DNA of 64,000 nt from Mycobacterium sp. (GTDB lineage: Bacteria > Actinomycetota > Actinomycetes > Mycobacteriales > Mycobacteriaceae): positions 124,001 through 188,000 of the forward strand of contig NZ_JASBVP010000011.1 in assembly GCF_029961025.1 (NCBI RefSeq), given 5' to 3'. Below the pieces are notes generated by a model. It had not been told where the DNA came from and ran no database searches. It saw only the letters and a program-made list of their open reading frames with translations. A program made the position numbers and the translations under genes. Of the stretch, positions 25,108 through 40,716 are shown in pieces. The stretch's first letter is position 1; every line of letters begins with the position of its first letter.

Positions 25108-28023
25108 GTGGGAGGCCGATTGGTGGCCGAGGAGAGATCGCCGAGTGTCGGCGGCCCGCCCCCGGTCGTGCCGACACGGATGAGCCATATCCGAACCCAC
25201 AAAAGTCACGTGAGTGCCGCGGACGGGGCCGGCGGCGCTGCGGCCGTTCTGGACCCGGAAGAGGCCGCGGACCGGCTGTTGCGGGATCTGCGCACCGGCC
25301 GGGAGGGGCTGACGAGCGCCGAGGCGGAGCGACGGTTGCTGCAATACGGCCCCAACACGTTGCAGCGGCGGGGCGGGCGGCGGTGGCCCGCGGAGTTGGC
25401 GCGCCAGTTCACCCATCCGTTGGCGTTGCTGCTGTGGCTGGCCGCCGGATTGTTGCTGATCGTGGGCTCGACTGTGATCGCCGCGGCCGTGATCTTGATC
25501 ATCGTGCTCAACGCCGCGTTCGCCTTCGTGCAGGAACTGCAGGCCGAACGCGCGGTAGAGGCGCTGGCGAAGTACCTTCCCCAGCGCGCCAAGGTCGAAC
25601 GCGACGGCGTGGTCATCGAGATCGACGCGACGCAGGTGGTGCCCGGCGACATCGTGGTCATCGGGGAAGGCGATCGCATCCCCGCCGATATCCGGCTGCT
25701 GAGCGGGGCGATCGAGGTCGACATGTCGGCGCTGACCGGGGAATCGGTGCCCACGGTGCGGTCGGCGGCGATGGTGGATGTGCAGGTGCCGCTGCTGCGC
25801 GCGCACGAGTTGGTTTTCAGCGGCACCAATTGCACCGGCGGCGAGGCCCGGGGCGTTGCGTTCGCGACCGGGATGGGCACCGAGATCGGCCGGATCGCGG
25901 CACTGTCCGAACGGGTGAAACCCGAGCCCAGCCCGCTGGAGCGCCAGGTGCGGCGGGTGGCCTGGTTGATCGCCGCGGTCTCGGTGATGCTGGCGCTGTC
26001 GTTCATCCCGGTCGCCACGATCGCCGCGCATCTGACCGTGATCAACTCCTTGGTCTTCGCCGCGGGATTGCTGGCCGGCATGGTGCCCGAGGGTCTGCTG
26101 CCGGTGATCACGCTGGCGCTGGCGGTGGCGGTGCGGGAGCTGGCGGGCCGCGGTGCGTTGGTCAAACGGCTCTCCGCGGTGGAAACCCTGGGCTCGACCA
26201 ACGTGATTTGCACCGATAAAACCGGGACACTGACCGAAAACCGCATGACCGCCGTCGCGGTGTGGACCGCCGCGGGCCGGCTTGACCTCGAGACGCAAGT
26301 CCCGGATGCCGCGGTTGCCGAGGCAGATGTCCCGGTGCCGGTGCACTCGCTTGGTCGGGTCGCGGCCAACTGCAACAATGCACGCCTGGGCGACACCGCC
26401 GGCCCGGTCGGTGATCCCACCGAGATCGCCCTGCTGACGTTGGCGGGCAGGCTCGGCGCCGACACCGACACTGGGGGACGGGAACACCGGCGCCGCTGGC
26501 AATTTCACTTCAATCCCGAGCTGAAGCTGATGTCCACCGTCGACCAGGACGGCGACGGGCCGCTGGTGGTGCACACCAAGGGTGCGCCGGAGGCCGTGCT
26601 GTCGCGCTGCACCCAGCTGATGGACGCCGACGGCGCCGCACTGCCCCTGGATGAGCAGCAGCGCCGCCGGGTGGAGGCCGAGGCGAATGCGTTTGCCGCG
26701 CAAGGGCTGCGGGTGCTCGCGCTCGCCCAGCGCGAACTACCGGCCGGCACCGTCTTGCCGCAGCGGCGGGTCGACGTCGAACGCGACCTGTGTCTGGTGG
26801 GCCTGATCGCGCTGCTGGATCCGCCGCGGCCGGGCGTCGCGGAATCGGTCGCTCAGTGCCACGCCGCGGGAATCCGCATCATCGTGATCACCGGCGATCA
26901 CCCGTTGACCGCCAGTGCGATCGCCCAGCGGGTCGGCATCACCGGGGCTCACCCCACCGTGGTCACCGCTGAGCAGTTCGAGCGGCTGACCGAAAAACAA
27001 CTCGCCGCGCTGATCCGCGACCACCCCGAGCTGATCTTCGCCCGGGCGTCCCCGGAGGCCAAGCTGCACATCGCCGAGGCGCTGCGCAGCGAGGGTCATG
27101 TGGTCGCAATGACCGGGGATGGGGTCAACGACGCTCCCGCCTTGCGCCGCGCCGACATCGGTGTCGCCATGGGACTATCGGGCACCGACGTCGCCCGCGA
27201 AGCCGCCACCATGGTCCTCACCGACGACAACTTCAGCACGATCGTCACCGCCATCCACGCCGGGCGGCGCATCTATGACAACGTCCGCAAATTCATCATC
27301 TACATCTTCGCCCACACCACACCGGAAACCGTGCCGTTTTTGGTGTTCGCGCTCGGCGGGGGCCTGATTCCGCTGCCGTTGCCCATCTTGCAACTGCTGG
27401 CCTTCGACGTGGGAAGCGAGACCCTGCCGGCGCTGGCGCTGAGCCGCGAGCCCGCCGAACCGGGTATCATGGCCCGCCCGCCACGTCCGCGCAGCGAAGG
27501 CGTCATTCGCGCGCCGATGCTGGTGCGGGCGTGGCTTTTCCTCGGTGCGATAGTCGCGGCCCTGCAGATGAGCGGCTTCTTCTACGTTCTGCTGCAGGCC
27601 GGCTGGCATCCCGGCGACCCGGTGGGTGTCGGCGCGCCGCTGCACTACGCCTACCAGCAGGCGACCACGATGACGTTCCTCGGCATGATCGCCGGGCAAA
27701 TCGGCACCGCCTTTGCGGTACGCACCCAGCGGGCGTCGCTGTGGTCGGTGGGCGTCTTCAGCAATCGCTATCTGCTGGCCGGTATCGCCGCGGAGATCAT
27801 GCTGGCGGCGATATTCGTCTACACCCCGCCGCTGCAAGCCCTGTTGGGCACCGCCGCATTGCCGGCCAGCGACCTGGTGCTGCTGCTGCCCTACCCGCTC
27901 ATCGTGTGGGGCGCCGATGAAATGTGGCGCTACTGGCTGCGGCGCTCCGATTCGAAGCGGCGGCGGCGCGGCGACGCGCCGCTGCAGCCCGCGGAAGGCA
28001 TGGCGCGCCCGCCCGCTCGATAG
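25108..28023 (+). CDS. P2-type cation-transporting ATPase
   Basis: 971 aa from GTG 25108 (an ATG at 25180 is also possible). Order: cation-ATPase N domain, first membrane pair ([19 protein letters not shown]), actuator with TGES, M4 with [15 protein letters not shown], phosphorylation site [14 protein letters not shown], nucleotide-binding KGAPEAVL, hinge [20 protein letters not shown], then a C-terminal six-helix block. The PEGL in M4 groups it with Ca2+/Mg2+/Na+-type P2 ATPases such as CtpF rather than heavy-metal pumps; the ion is not determinable. It is followed after 11 bp by the CtpE-like ATPase, so they are probably co-transcribed. Confidence 0.85.
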   Translation: MGGRLVAEERSPSVGGPPPVVPTRMSHIRTHKSHVSAADGAGGAAAVLDPEEAADRLLRDLRTGREGLTSAEAERRLLQYGPNTLQRRGGRRWPAELARQFTHPLALLLWLAAGLLLIVGSTVIAAAVILIIVLNAAFAFVQELQAERAVEALAKYLPQRAKVERDGVVIEIDATQVVPGDIVVIGEGDRIPADIRLLSGAIEVDMSALTGESVPTVRSAAMVDVQVPLLRAHELVFSGTNCTGGEARGVAFATGMGTEIGRIAALSERVKPEPSPLERQVRRVAWLIAAVSVMLALSFIPVATIAAHLTVINSLVFAAGLLAGMVPEGLLPVITLALAVAVRELAGRGALVKRLSAVETLGSTNVICTDKTGTLTENRMTAVAVWTAAGRLDLETQVPDAAVAEADVPVPVHSLGRVAANCNNARLGDTAGPVGDPTEIALLTLAGRLGADTDTGGREHRRRWQFHFNPELKLMSTVDQDGDGPLVVHTKGAPEAVLSRCTQLMDADGAALPLDEQQRRRVEAEANAFAAQGLRVLALAQRELPAGTVLPQRRVDVERDLCLVGLIALLDPPRPGVAESVAQCHAAGIRIIVITGDHPLTASAIAQRVGITGAHPTVVTAEQFERLTEKQLAALIRDHPELIFARASPEAKLHIAEALRSEGHVVAMTGDGVNDAPALRRADIGVAMGLSGTDVAREAATMVLTDDNFSTIVTAIHAGRRIYDNVRKFIIYIFAHTTPETVPFLVFALGGGLIPLPLPILQLLAFDVGSETLPALALSREPAEPGIMARPPRPRSEGVIRAPMLVRAWLFLGAIVAALQMSGFFYVLLQAGWHPGDPVGVGAPLHYAYQQATTMTFLGMIAGQIGTAFAVRTQRASLWSVGVFSNRYLLAGIAAEIMLAAIFVYTPPLQALLGTAALPASDLVLLLPYPLIVWGADEMWRYWLRRSDSKRRRRGDAPLQPAEGMARPPAR

Positions 28024-28034
28024 GCTGTCGCGTC

Positions 28035-30470
28035 ATGACAGCCCCGCCGGCCGCCGGACTCACCGAGGCCGAAGTCGCCCAGCGGGTTGCCGAAGGCAAG
28101 ACCAACGACATTCCCGTCCGGGTGACGCGCAGCGTGGCCGACATCGTGCGGGCCAACACCCTCACCCGAATCAACGCGATTCTGGGTGTGCTGTTCGTCC
28201 TCGTGCTGGCGACGGGTTCGCTGATCAACGGCCTCTTCGGGCTGTTGATCATCGCCAACAGCGTCATCGGCATGGTGCAGGAGCTGCGGGCCAAGCACAC
28301 GCTGGACACCCTCGCCATCGTCGGGCAGGCCAAGCCGCTCGTGCGCCGGGCCAACGGAACCCGGGAGCTGCCGCCCAATGAGGTGGTGCTCGACGACATC
28401 ATCGAACTGGGGCCCGGCGATCAGATCGTCGTCGACGGGGTGGTGGTCGAAGGCTCCGCCCTGGAGGTCGACGAGTCGCTGCTCACCGGGGAGGCCGACC
28501 CCGTTCTGAAGGGCGCCGGAGACGCCGTGATGTCCGGCAGCTTCGTCGTCGCCGGTGCCGGCGCCTACCGCGCCACAAAGGTCGGGCGCGACGCCTACGC
28601 CGCCCGGCTGACCCAGGAGGCCAGCAAGTTCACCCTGGCCCACTCGGAGTTGCGCGCCGGGATCAACAAGATTCTGCGGTTCATCACCTATCTGCTGGTT
28701 CCGGCCGGGCTGCTGATCATCTACACCCAGCTGTTCAGCACCCACGTGGGCTGGCGACAGTCGGTGCTGCACATGGTGGCAGCGCTGGTGCCGATGGTCC
28801 CCGAGGGCCTGGTGCTGATGACTTCCATCGCGTTCGCGGTGGGCGTGGTGCGTCTGGGCCGGCGGCAATGCCTGGTTCAGGAGCTGCCCGCCATCGAGGG
28901 GCTGGCGCGGGTCAACGTGGTGTGCGCCGACAAGACGGGCACCTTGACCGAGAGCCGGATGCAAGTGGCCGACCTGCAGCGGCTGGACGGCGCGCCCGGC
29001 ATGGACACCATCATCGACGCCCTGGCGTCGATGGCCGCCGACGACCCCCGCCCCAACGCCAGCATCCAGGCCATCGCCGAGGCCTACCGCAACCCTCCGG
29101 GCTGGACCCCCACGGCCACCGCGCCGTTCACATCGGCCGCCAAATGGAGTGGCGTGTCCTATGGCGAGCACGGCAACTGGGTTCTGGGCGCGCCCGACGT
29201 GCTGTTGGATCCGTCCTCACCGGTCGCCACCCGGGCCGAGGAAGCCGGCTTGCGGGGCCTGCGGATGCTGCTGCTCGGGATGGTCGACCTGCCGGTCGAC
29301 CATCCCGACGCCCCCGGCACCGTGCGTCCGGCGGCGCTGATCGCGCTCGAGCAACGGATCCGGCCCGATGCCCGCCAAACCTTGGATTACTTTGCCACCC
29401 AGAATGTGTCGGTCAAGGTGATCTCGGGCGACAACGCCGTGTCGGTGGGCGCGGTGGCGGCTGCGCTGGGCCTGTCGGGGAAGGCGCTCGATGCGCGTCA
29501 GTTGCCCACCGACCCCGATGAGCTGGCCGAAACAGTGGAGAAGTACACCGCTTTCGGACGGGTCCGGCCCGACCAGAAGCGTGCGATGGTGCACGCCTTG
29601 CAATCCCGCGGCAACACCGTGGCGATGACCGGTGACGGCGTCAACGACGTGCTGGCGCTGAAAACCGCCGACATCGGTGTCGCTATGGGGTCAGGAAGCT
29701 CGGCATCCCGTGCGGTTGCTCAGATTATCTTGCTGGACAACACGTTCGCCACGCTGCCCTACGTGGTGGCCGAAGGACGCCGCGTGATCGGAAACATCGA
29801 GCGGGTATCCAACCTGTTTTTGACCAAGACGGTGTATTCGGTGCTGTTGGCGTTGCTGATCGGCATCAGCGGTCTGGGCGCCAAAGCGTTGGGCATCAGG
29901 TCGTTGATGTTCCCGTTCGAGCCGATACAGGTGACCATCGCGGCCTGGTTCACCATCGGGATTCCCGCGTTCATCCTGTCGCTGGCGCCCAACAACGAAC
30001 GCGCGCAACCCAATTTCACCCGTCGGGTGATGATCGCCGCGGTGCCGAACGGCGCGGTCGCGGGCATCGCAACGTTCCTGTGTTATCTGCTGGCCTTCCG
30101 GGGAGCTGCGGCAACCCCGGCCCAGCAGATGCAGGCATCGACCTCGGCGTTGATCACCCTGCTAGTGGTCGCGATGTGGGTGCTGGCGGTGGTGGCCCGA
30201 CCCTACACCTGGTGGCGGCTGCTACTGGTCGCGCTGTCCGGTGGCGCCTACCTGGTGATTTTTTGTATCCCATTGACGCAGAACAAGTTCGGACTGGATC
30301 CGTCCAACACTGCGTTGACCGCCACCGCGTTGGCCATCGGTGTGCTCGGCGCGGCGGTTGTCGAGGCACTCTGGCGGTTGCACGGCCCCCGGTGCGGAAC
30401 GCCTCCTCGCTTATGGCGCCAGGCGCACGCCGGTAGGGAAAGCGCAATCGCCACACCGCAGAGCCGTTAG
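28035..30470 (+). CDS. ctpE: CtpE-like P-type ATPase (Ca2+ uptake/cell-surface homeostasis type)
   Basis: 811 aa from ATG 28035. Strongly CtpE-like throughout: [101 protein letters not shown] and [19 protein letters not shown]. CtpE in M. smegmatis is implicated in Ca2+ import and envelope integrity. The open frame extends upstream into the preceding gene, but ATG 28035 matches the family start. Because M. tuberculosis keeps ctpE elsewhere (Rv0908), this may be a second copy. Confidence 0.85.
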   Translation: MTAPPAAGLTEAEVAQRVAEGKTNDIPVRVTRSVADIVRANTLTRINAILGVLFVLVLATGSLINGLFGLLIIANSVIGMVQELRAKHTLDTLAIVGQAKPLVRRANGTRELPPNEVVLDDIIELGPGDQIVVDGVVVEGSALEVDESLLTGEADPVLKGAGDAVMSGSFVVAGAGAYRATKVGRDAYAARLTQEASKFTLAHSELRAGINKILRFITYLLVPAGLLIIYTQLFSTHVGWRQSVLHMVAALVPMVPEGLVLMTSIAFAVGVVRLGRRQCLVQELPAIEGLARVNVVCADKTGTLTESRMQVADLQRLDGAPGMDTIIDALASMAADDPRPNASIQAIAEAYRNPPGWTPTATAPFTSAAKWSGVSYGEHGNWVLGAPDVLLDPSSPVATRAEEAGLRGLRMLLLGMVDLPVDHPDAPGTVRPAALIALEQRIRPDARQTLDYFATQNVSVKVISGDNAVSVGAVAAALGLSGKALDARQLPTDPDELAETVEKYTAFGRVRPDQKRAMVHALQSRGNTVAMTGDGVNDVLALKTADIGVAMGSGSSASRAVAQIILLDNTFATLPYVVAEGRRVIGNIERVSNLFLTKTVYSVLLALLIGISGLGAKALGIRSLMFPFEPIQVTIAAWFTIGIPAFILSLAPNNERAQPNFTRRVMIAAVPNGAVAGIATFLCYLLAFRGAAATPAQQMQASTSALITLLVVAMWVLAVVARPYTWWRLLLVALSGGAYLVIFCIPLTQNKFGLDPSNTALTATALAIGVLGAAVVEALWRLHGPRCGTPPRLWRQAHAGRESAIATPQSR

Positions 30471-32332
30471 TTGCGTGCACCCAAGGTGCCGCTGAGATAG
30501 TGGTCGCGGCACGCGCGGCGGGCTAACTTGCCGCTTGTGGTGCGCGGAATGGTGCCCGCCGCCACCAGCCGGACATCGGCCACCGGCAATCCATGCCGGC
30601 GCGCCACCGCCGCCCGGATTGCCTTGAGCACCGGCGCCGGGTCGACGCGCCCGGCACCGGGGGCACGCTCGGCGATGATGACCAGGCTTTCGGCGCGGTC
30701 GGCTCTGGTCGTTTGCGGCATCTCGTTGGCCGGCACCGAGAACGCCGCGACATAACCGGCTCGCACCGCCGGCGACGCGGAGGCCACCGTCGCCTCAATG
30801 TCCTGCGGGTAGTGATTCCGGCCGTCGATGAGGATCATATCCTTGATGCGGCCGGTGATGTAGAGCTCGCCGTCGAGGTAGACACCGAGATCACCGGTCC
30901 GCATCCAGGTGCCATCGATTGGCGCACCCTCGGCGTGGCTGCCCATCACCAGGCGCGACTGCAGCTTGTTGCCGAAGGTTTCCTGCGTTTCCTCGGGCCG
31001 CGCCCAGTAGCCGCGGCCGATGTTGTCGCCGTGCAACCAGATCTCCCCCACCTCCCCGTCGGGTAGTTCCGCCTGGGTCTGCGGGTCGACGATGACCGCC
31101 CACTGGCAGCGCGCGACCCGGCCGCAGGAAACACATGCGACGGCGTTGGGGGCATCCGGTGTGACGCGAACCGCGTGCCCGGCGCCCAACTGTTCGCGGT
31201 CGAGGTAGACGGCGCGGGCCTCGGCGGTGGGCTCGATGCTCGACACGAACAGCGTCGCTTCGGCCATGCCGTAGGAGGGCTTGATCGCCGTTTTCGGCAG
31301 CCCATAGGCCTCGAAAGCCTTGGTGAACGCGGTGATCGACTCGATGTTGACCGGCTCGGAGCCGTTGATCAGGATGACGTTGCTGAGATTGATGTTCTCA
31401 CCCTCGGCGGGCAGCCCCCGCTGCGCGACCAGCTCGAACGCGAAGTTAGGCGCGGGTGAGACAACCCGTCCGCACCGCGAAGCCGCCGACAATGCCTGAA
31501 TCCACCGCTGCGGCCGGCGGATGAACGCCATTGGCGACATGAAGGTCAGATGTCCGCCGTAGAGCGCCGGGAATCCGATCATCAATAGACCCATGTCGTG
31601 GTAGAGCGGCAACCAGCTCACACCATGGATGTCCGTGTTATCCAAGCGGATCGACAGGATCATCTGCAGCAGGTTGGTGCCCGCGGCGCGATGGGTGATC
31701 TCCACCCCCATCGGGGTTCGGGTCGAACCCGAGGTGTATTGGAGGTAGGCGATGTCATCGGTGTGAAGATCGGCCGGTGTGAAGGTGGCGCCCACCGAGT
31801 CCGGTATTGCATCGATCGCAATGACCCGCGGCCGGCGGGCGTGCGGGATCATGCGCACACAGCCGCGAACCGCTTCGCTGGCCCCGGTGGTGGTCAAAAA
31901 AACGGCGGGCCGCGCATCGTGCAGAATCGCGTTGAGGCGTTCGGCGTGGCCGGGCAGCTCCGGCGCAAACAGCGGCAGCGCGATATTGCCGGCCAGGATC
32001 GCGGCGAAGAACCCGACCACATAGTCCAGGCCCTGCGGTGCCAGCACCGCCACCCGGTCCCCGGGGGCAGCCACTTGCTGCAGCCGCGCGGCGATCGCCC
32101 GGGTTCTGGTGCCCACCTCCGCCCAGGTCAATTCGACGGCTTTGCCGTCAGCATGCTGACTGTAGTCCAGGTAGCGATATGCGAGAGCGTGGCCGAAATG
32201 AGCGATGCTGCGATCCAGAAAGGTGATCAGGCTGATGCCCTCGGGCAGGGCGATGCAGCCATTTTCATCCAGGTAATCTTCGGCCCGCGGGGGATTCCCC
32301 GAACCGGGGGTAATGCATGGGCACGCACTCAT
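30467..32332 (-). CDS. Fatty-acyl-AMP ligase (FadD32-like FAAL)
   Basis: 621 aa from ATG 32332. AMP-binding core [64 protein letters not shown], the C-terminal-domain hinge [19 protein letters not shown] and the catalytic-lysine end [17 protein letters not shown]. These are typical of FAALs, which make acyl-adenylates for transfer to an acyl-carrier or polyketide synthase rather than CoA. No polyketide synthase, NRPS or carrier protein is in the window. It is the last gene on the minus strand of the redox block; the gap of 74 bp to the upstream PNPOx gene allows co-transcription. Confidence 0.85.
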   Translation of the reverse strand: MSACPCITPGSGNPPRAEDYLDENGCIALPEGISLITFLDRSIAHFGHALAYRYLDYSQHADGKAVELTWAEVGTRTRAIAARLQQVAAPGDRVAVLAPQGLDYVVGFFAAILAGNIALPLFAPELPGHAERLNAILHDARPAVFLTTTGASEAVRGCVRMIPHARRPRVIAIDAIPDSVGATFTPADLHTDDIAYLQYTSGSTRTPMGVEITHRAAGTNLLQMILSIRLDNTDIHGVSWLPLYHDMGLLMIGFPALYGGHLTFMSPMAFIRRPQRWIQALSAASRCGRVVSPAPNFAFELVAQRGLPAEGENINLSNVILINGSEPVNIESITAFTKAFEAYGLPKTAIKPSYGMAEATLFVSSIEPTAEARAVYLDREQLGAGHAVRVTPDAPNAVACVSCGRVARCQWAVIVDPQTQAELPDGEVGEIWLHGDNIGRGYWARPEETQETFGNKLQSRLVMGSHAEGAPIDGTWMRTGDLGVYLDGELYITGRIKDMILIDGRNHYPQDIEATVASASPAVRAGYVAAFSVPANEMPQTTRADRAESLVIIAERAPGAGRVDPAPVLKAIRAAVARRHGLPVADVRLVAAGTIPRTTSGKLARRACRDHYLSGTLGARN

Positions 32333-32406
32333 GTCTAAGAATTTTAAGAGACTAATGACCCGCCCGTGGTGATGACCCGCAAACCGGCGCTCCGGGGAAA
32401 TGCGTG

Positions 32407-32835
32407 TCAGGCGAACGCGGATTCCGGGTGCGGCTCGGGGCCGAATCGGAAACGGCGGCCGGTGACAGCAATGGGGAGAATACGAACGTAATGCTGTTTT
32501 AAGGTCGCCGTCCACGGCAGCAGGTGAGCCTGCTCGGCCTCGGCGACCTCCTCGCGGGTGTGCAGTATGCGCGCCGTGCCCTTCACGATGACGCTCCAGC
32601 CTTCGGCCGAATCGTGGCCGTCGGCCTCGAAGAGCACGCGATTGTTGATTGCCGCGCTGACCAACTTGGTGCCCTGCGCGGTGCGAAAAAGCACGGTACG
32701 CCGCTGCACCGCGAAGTTGACCGGGAAAATCTCGGGTTCGCCCCCGACGCTGGTGACCAGACGCCCCAACTGCACACCGGCTAAAAGATTCCAGCTTTCG
32801 CTTACCGAAAGGATGGTTACGGGTTCGTCGGGCAC
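32407..32835 (-). CDS. Pyridoxamine-5'-phosphate-oxidase-fold flavin/F420-binding protein
   Basis: 142 aa from GTG 32835 (GAGGAC just upstream). Split-barrel pattern: GRLVTSVGGEPEIFPVNFAV, VLFRTAQGTKL, VLFEADGHDSAEGWSVIVKG. It is similar in layout to DosR-regulated Rv0080-type proteins that bind FMN, F420 or heme. The substrate is unknown. It follows the DHOD-like gene after 143 bp on the same strand. Confidence 0.75.
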   Translation of the reverse strand: MPDEPVTILSVSESWNLLAGVQLGRLVTSVGGEPEIFPVNFAVQRRTVLFRTAQGTKLVSAAINNRVLFEADGHDSAEGWSVIVKGTARILHTREEVAEAEQAHLLPWTATLKQHYVRILPIAVTGRRFRFGPEPHPESAFA

Positions 32836-32978
32836 GGATGTCCTCACCCGGCCTCGGGGTGCCGCGCCGCAGCCGCACCCCGTGGTTCGTCGATCACCTG
32901 GCTTCTTCTGGTGGCGGTCACATGGCCAACTTAAACACCATCCGATACCGACACAACCAACTCGCGCCTGGCCGAGCT

Positions 32979-33988
32979 TCAGTAGATGCCATACGCCCTG
33001 GTGTTCGCGTCCTGGACGGCTGCAACGTAGTCCGCCCGTTCCCGGGCCGCACGGTCCTCGGTGTCGGGCGCCGCCAGCAGGCCGCGCACCCCCTCGAGTG
33101 TCTGATATCCCTTGCGCGCCATCCACTCTCGCAATCCATCGAGCAATACCCCGGCATATCCGGGGCCGTGGCGCAACAGCGCGGACGCCGACTGCACGAC
33201 ATCGGCCCCGGCCAGCAAATACTTGATCACATCGGCGGGCCCCTCGACCCCGGTACTGGCGGCCAGCGATGCCCGCACCGTTTTGCGCAGCAGCGCGATC
33301 CAGGTCATCGGCAGCCGGGTCTCCGCCGCCGTCGATAACGTGACCGCCCGCACCGTGGTCAGGGTCTCCGGGTCGATATCGGGCTGCAGGAATCGGTTGA
33401 ACAGCACCAACCCGTCCGCACCGGCTTGATCCAGCCGGTGCGCCATCTCGGCGGTGGCACTGAAATAGGGGCTGAGTTTGACCGCCACCGGAACACTCAC
33501 CGCGCTTTTGACCGCGGCCAGCACGTCGAGATGACGTTGCTCGACGGCGCGGCCGTCGACGACGGCATCACCGGGAAGGTAGTAGATGTTCAGCTCTATC
33601 CCGGAGGCGCCAGCGTTCTGCATAGAGCGGGCGTAGCGGGCCCAGCTGCCGGGCGTGGTCGCGTTGAGGCTGCCGATCACGGGTATGTCAACGGCGGCCG
33701 TGGCGTGTTCCACCAATCGCAGGTAGCGATGAGCGCTCCGGCCGTCATCCGCTCCGGCCGGGAAGTAGTGCAGCGATTCGGCGAAGCTCTCGCTGCCCTG
33801 AGCGGCCATCCGCTGATCGTGCTCGGCCTCATGGCGCAGCTGTTCCTCGAATAGCGAATAGAGCACGACGGCGCCGACACCGGCATCGGCCAGCCGGCGG
33901 ACCCCGTCAACCGTGCGGCTGAGCGGGGACGCCGCAGCCACCAGCGGACTGCGTAACCTGAGCCCGAGATAATGCGTCGACAGGTCCA

Positions 33989-33989
<1 letters not shown>
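32979..33989 (-). CDS. Dihydroorotate dehydrogenase-like flavoprotein
   Basis: 336 aa TIM-barrel of the DHODH/PreA type: MDLSTHYLGLRLRSPLVAAA (the THYLG start seen in the class that accompanies PFOR genes), ASGIELNIYYLPGD, VPVAVKLSPYFSA, GADGLVLFNRFLQPDI and a phosphate-binding GADVVQSASALL. ATG 33989 overlaps the PFOR stop (TGATG) with AAGGAACG upstream, so it is translationally coupled to it. The pyrimidine-pathway pyrD is usually unlinked to such genes, so this paralogue more likely transfers electrons to or from ferredoxin or a quinone; that is inference. Confidence 0.85.
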
Positions 33990-37557
<3,568 letters not shown>

Positions 37558-37561
<4 letters not shown>

Positions 37562-39201
37562 CTGAGTTCCGGAACCATCTCGATGGCGTGCACCGGGCAC
37601 TGCTCGAAGCAGGCAGCACAACCGGTGCAGCGGTCGTAGTCGAACCGGTAGCGGTGTCCCGGTCCCAGCTTGATCACCGCGTCCTCGGGGCAGGCACCGA
37701 GGCAGCCGTCGCACTCGAAGCAGTTGCCGCACGACAGGCAGCGGCCCGCCTCGAAGGCCGCCTGTCCGGGCGACAACCCGCCGACGACCTCATCGAATCC
37801 GGTAATCCGTTGTGCCGGAGCACGTTCAGGCTGTGCACGACGGTGCGCATCGGCGAAATACCACAGATGTAGATCGGCGAAGCCTGCCACCGGGTGTTTG
37901 GGCGGGTGCTTACGCACCGTTCCGCGCAGCCAGGCGTCGATCTCGCGAGCGGCTCTCTTGCCGTGCCCGACACCGACGGTGACGGTGCGTTGCGCGGGCA
38001 CCATGTCGCCCCCGGCGAACACCCCGGGGCAGCCGGTCATCAGCGTCGGCGAGACCCGCACACTTCCGTCGCGATCGAACTCCACGCCCGGCAGGCTGCG
38101 CATGAACGCCGACTCGGTCTTTTGCCCCAGCGCCATGATCACGGTGTCGGCGGCGAGCGTTTCGAAGTGCCCGGTGGGCATCGGGCGCCCGGATTCGTCC
38201 AGCCGCATCACCTCCACCCGCAGCTCGGGGCGGTCGAAGGCGGTGATGGTGCGCAGCCAGTTGATACGCACGCCTTCCCGTTCGGCCTCCTGGACCTCAT
38301 GCTCGTGAGCGGGCATGTGGGCCTTGGTGCGGCGGTAGATGATGACGGTATCCTCGGCACCCAAGCGGCGGGCAACGCGGGCGGCGTCGATCGCGGTGTC
38401 ACCGCCCCCGTAGACGGCGACGTGGTGCCCGAGGGCGGGTCGTTCCCCGGAGGCGACGCCGCGCAGGAACGACACCGCATCCAGCAGCGAGCGGGCGTCG
38501 GCTGCGGGGATGTCGACCCGCTTGGCCAGGTGGGCACCCACCGCCACGAACACCGCGTCGAACCCTCCCGCTTGGCGTTCCGCGGCGAGGTCATCGACTC
38601 GGTGCCCGCAGGTCAGCTGCACCCCCAGTGCGGCGATGCGCGCCACCTCGACGTCCAGGACGTCGCGGGGCAGCCGGTAACTCGGGATGCCGTAGCGCAT
38701 CATTCCGCCCGGCTCTGCCTCCGCATCGCGGATCTCGACCTGATGGCCGAGCTGTGCCAGGTGGTAGGCGGCCGACAGCCCGCTCGGCCCGGCCCCGACG
38801 ACGAGCACCCGTTTTCCCGTGGGGTGCGGCGGCGGCGGGAACTGCCAGCCCCGCTCGCGCGCGGTGTCACCGAGGAAGCGCTCCACCGCGTGGATCGAGA
38901 CAGCGGCATCGAGATGCGCCCGGTTGCAGACGGACTCGCACGGGTGATAGCAGACCCGGCCGTGGATGGCGGCGAACGGGTTGTCGGCGACCAGCTGACG
39001 CCAGGCCTGCTCATAGCGTCCGGCCCTGCTGTGGGCAAGCCAGGCCTGGATGTTCTCGCCCGCGGGGCAGCTGTTGTTGCACGGCGGCAGCAGATCGACG
39101 TAGATCGGACGGCGCTGCCGGACCGGGCCCGCCCGGGGCCGATCGTGCAGCAGATCCGGCAACGCCGTCACATCGGTGTGCTCGCTGGTCACCAGGTTCA
39201 C
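37558..39201 (-). CDS. GltD-like NAD(P)H/ferredoxin oxidoreductase with C-terminal 2[4Fe-4S] domain
   Basis: About 547 aa from GTG 39201 (GTG 39249 or 39192 are alternatives; 39249 nearly touches the DosR box). N-terminal Fe-S domain PPCNNSCPAGENIQAWL and VCYHPCESVCNR; FAD-binding VLVVGAGPSGLSAAYHLAQL; NAD(P)-binding VAVYGGGDTAIDAARVARRL; second FAD motif GVFAGGDM; C-terminal ferredoxin-like CLSCGNCFECDGCLGACP and CTGCAACFEQCP. It would shuttle electrons between NAD(P)H and ferredoxin, so with PFOR it can pass pyruvate electrons to NAD(P)+. Translationally coupled to nifJ. DosR-type box upstream, shared with tgs1. Confidence 0.88.
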
Positions 39202-39250
39202 GCTAGAACGGAATCGGGCACCGTTGAAGCGTCCTTCGGCCCATGACACG

Positions 39251-39264
39251 GGGACTTCCGGCCC
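39251..39264. promoter_or_regulatory. DosR box between the PFOR operon and tgs1
   Basis: GGGACTTCCGGCCC in the divergent region; 36 bp from the tgs1 GTG and 50 bp from the GltD-like GTG. It could control both directions. Confidence 0.7.
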
Positions 39265-39300
39265 TGATCACGCCCCCGATCGGGGGCGCATAGTGAGCCG

Positions 39301-40701
39301 GTGGAGCATTTGTCGGCGCTGGAAGCCAGCTTCCTGGAGGCCGAGGACTCCGATCCGCATGTGAGCCTCGCGATTGGCGCCGTGTCGATTCTGGCGGGAC
39401 CGCCACCGCGCTACGACGAAGTGGTCTCCGGGTTTTCCGGGCGAGTGCAGACGGTTCCGCGACTCACCCAAATGCTGCGCACCCATCCGCTCGACCTGAG
39501 CCCGCCCGAATGGGTACCCGACCCGCGCTTTGACATTTCGCACCACGTACACCGGGCCGCGCTTCCGGATCCCGGCGACGACGGCGAACTATTCCGGCTG
39601 ATCGCCGCCGTTATGCAGCATCGGCTCGATCGCGAACGTCCGCTCTGGGAATGCTGGGTCATCGAAGGGCTCGCCGGTAACCGGTGGGCCGTCTTGATGA
39701 AACTCCATCACTGCATCGCCGACGGCATCGCCACGGCACAGATTCTGGGGAAGTTCAGCGATGAGGGTGGGGGTGAAACGTTCGCGCGGGACATTCGCGC
39801 CGCCAGGGAGCCGGCGCGGCCGGCATCGCACCCGCCCCGGATTAGCCCCCACCCGCTGAGCTGGCTGGGCAGCACCTGGCACACCGTGGTCACCACGGCG
39901 GCCGCGGTGGAACACGCCGCCGAAGGCGCGGCCGAGCTGACGGCGGGCCTGCTGAGTTCGCCGCCCGAATCGTCGCTGACCGGCCCGGTGAGCACGATGC
40001 GCCGCTACAGCGCGGCCCGGGTCAGGCTCGCCGACATGCAAAAGGTCTCCCGGGCCTTCGATGTGACACTCAATGACGTGGCGCTGGCGGCGATCACCGC
40101 CAGCTACCGTGCCATTCTGCTCAACCGCGGTGAGCGGCCGCGCCACGATTCGCTGCGGACATTCGTTCCGGTGTCGGTTCGGTCGGCGCAGGACCTTGCG
40201 GTAACCGATAACCGGGCCTCGGCCATGCTGGCGCTGCTTCCCGTCGATGAGGCCGACCCGGTACGGCAGTTGGAGCTGGTACATTCCCGGTTGGCGAAAG
40301 CCAAAGCCAGCGGCCAGCGCGAAGCCGGCAGGGTAATCGTCTCGGCGGCTAACGCCATCCCGTTCGCCTTGTCGGCGTGGGCGGTTCGGCTTTTGACCCG
40401 CCTTCCGCAACGTGCCGTCGTTGCTTTGGCCACCAACGTTCCCGGCCCCCGCCGCCGCCAACACGTGATGGGCCGCGAGGTGCTGGAAGTGCTTCCGATA
40501 CCGCCGATCGCCCTTGGTTTGCGAACCGGTATCGCGATGGCCAGCTATGCGGACAGCTTCGTGTTCGGCATCACCGCCGACTACGACACCGCCCCCGATA
40601 TCGATGCGCTCGCGGCGGGGATCGAGCACGGGGTTGCGCAGCTGACGGCGCTCAGCCCGACCCGTCGGCACACACCCCGACGCAAAACCGGTGGCGTGTA
40701 A
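39301..40701 (+). CDS. tgs1: Wax ester synthase/diacylglycerol acyltransferase (triacylglycerol synthase)
   Basis: 466 aa from GTG 39301. Begins MEHLSALEASFLEAEDSD, then the catalytic HHxxxDG motif as KLHHCIADGIATAQILG, LNDVALAAITASYR and ATNVPGPRRRQHVMGREVL. It is collinear with M. tuberculosis Tgs1 (Rv3130c), the principal hypoxia-induced enzyme that acylates diacylglycerol to make storage triacylglycerol. The DosR box is 36-50 bp upstream. It diverges from the PFOR operon, linking anaerobic acetyl-CoA generation to lipid storage. Confidence 0.92.
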   Translation: MEHLSALEASFLEAEDSDPHVSLAIGAVSILAGPPPRYDEVVSGFSGRVQTVPRLTQMLRTHPLDLSPPEWVPDPRFDISHHVHRAALPDPGDDGELFRLIAAVMQHRLDRERPLWECWVIEGLAGNRWAVLMKLHHCIADGIATAQILGKFSDEGGGETFARDIRAAREPARPASHPPRISPHPLSWLGSTWHTVVTTAAAVEHAAEGAAELTAGLLSSPPESSLTGPVSTMRRYSAARVRLADMQKVSRAFDVTLNDVALAAITASYRAILLNRGERPRHDSLRTFVPVSVRSAQDLAVTDNRASAMLALLPVDEADPVRQLELVHSRLAKAKASGQREAGRVIVSAANAIPFALSAWAVRLLTRLPQRAVVALATNVPGPRRRQHVMGREVLEVLPIPPIALGLRTGIAMASYADSFVFGITADYDTAPDIDALAAGIEHGVAQLTALSPTRRHTPRRKTGGV

Positions 40702-40716
40702 CGCGCCCCTCCCCAC

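Noticed and set aside
32346..32362. AGAGACTAATGACCCG upstream of the FAAL
   Set aside because: Only a partial DosR-like match, overlapping the immediate start region; not convincing.
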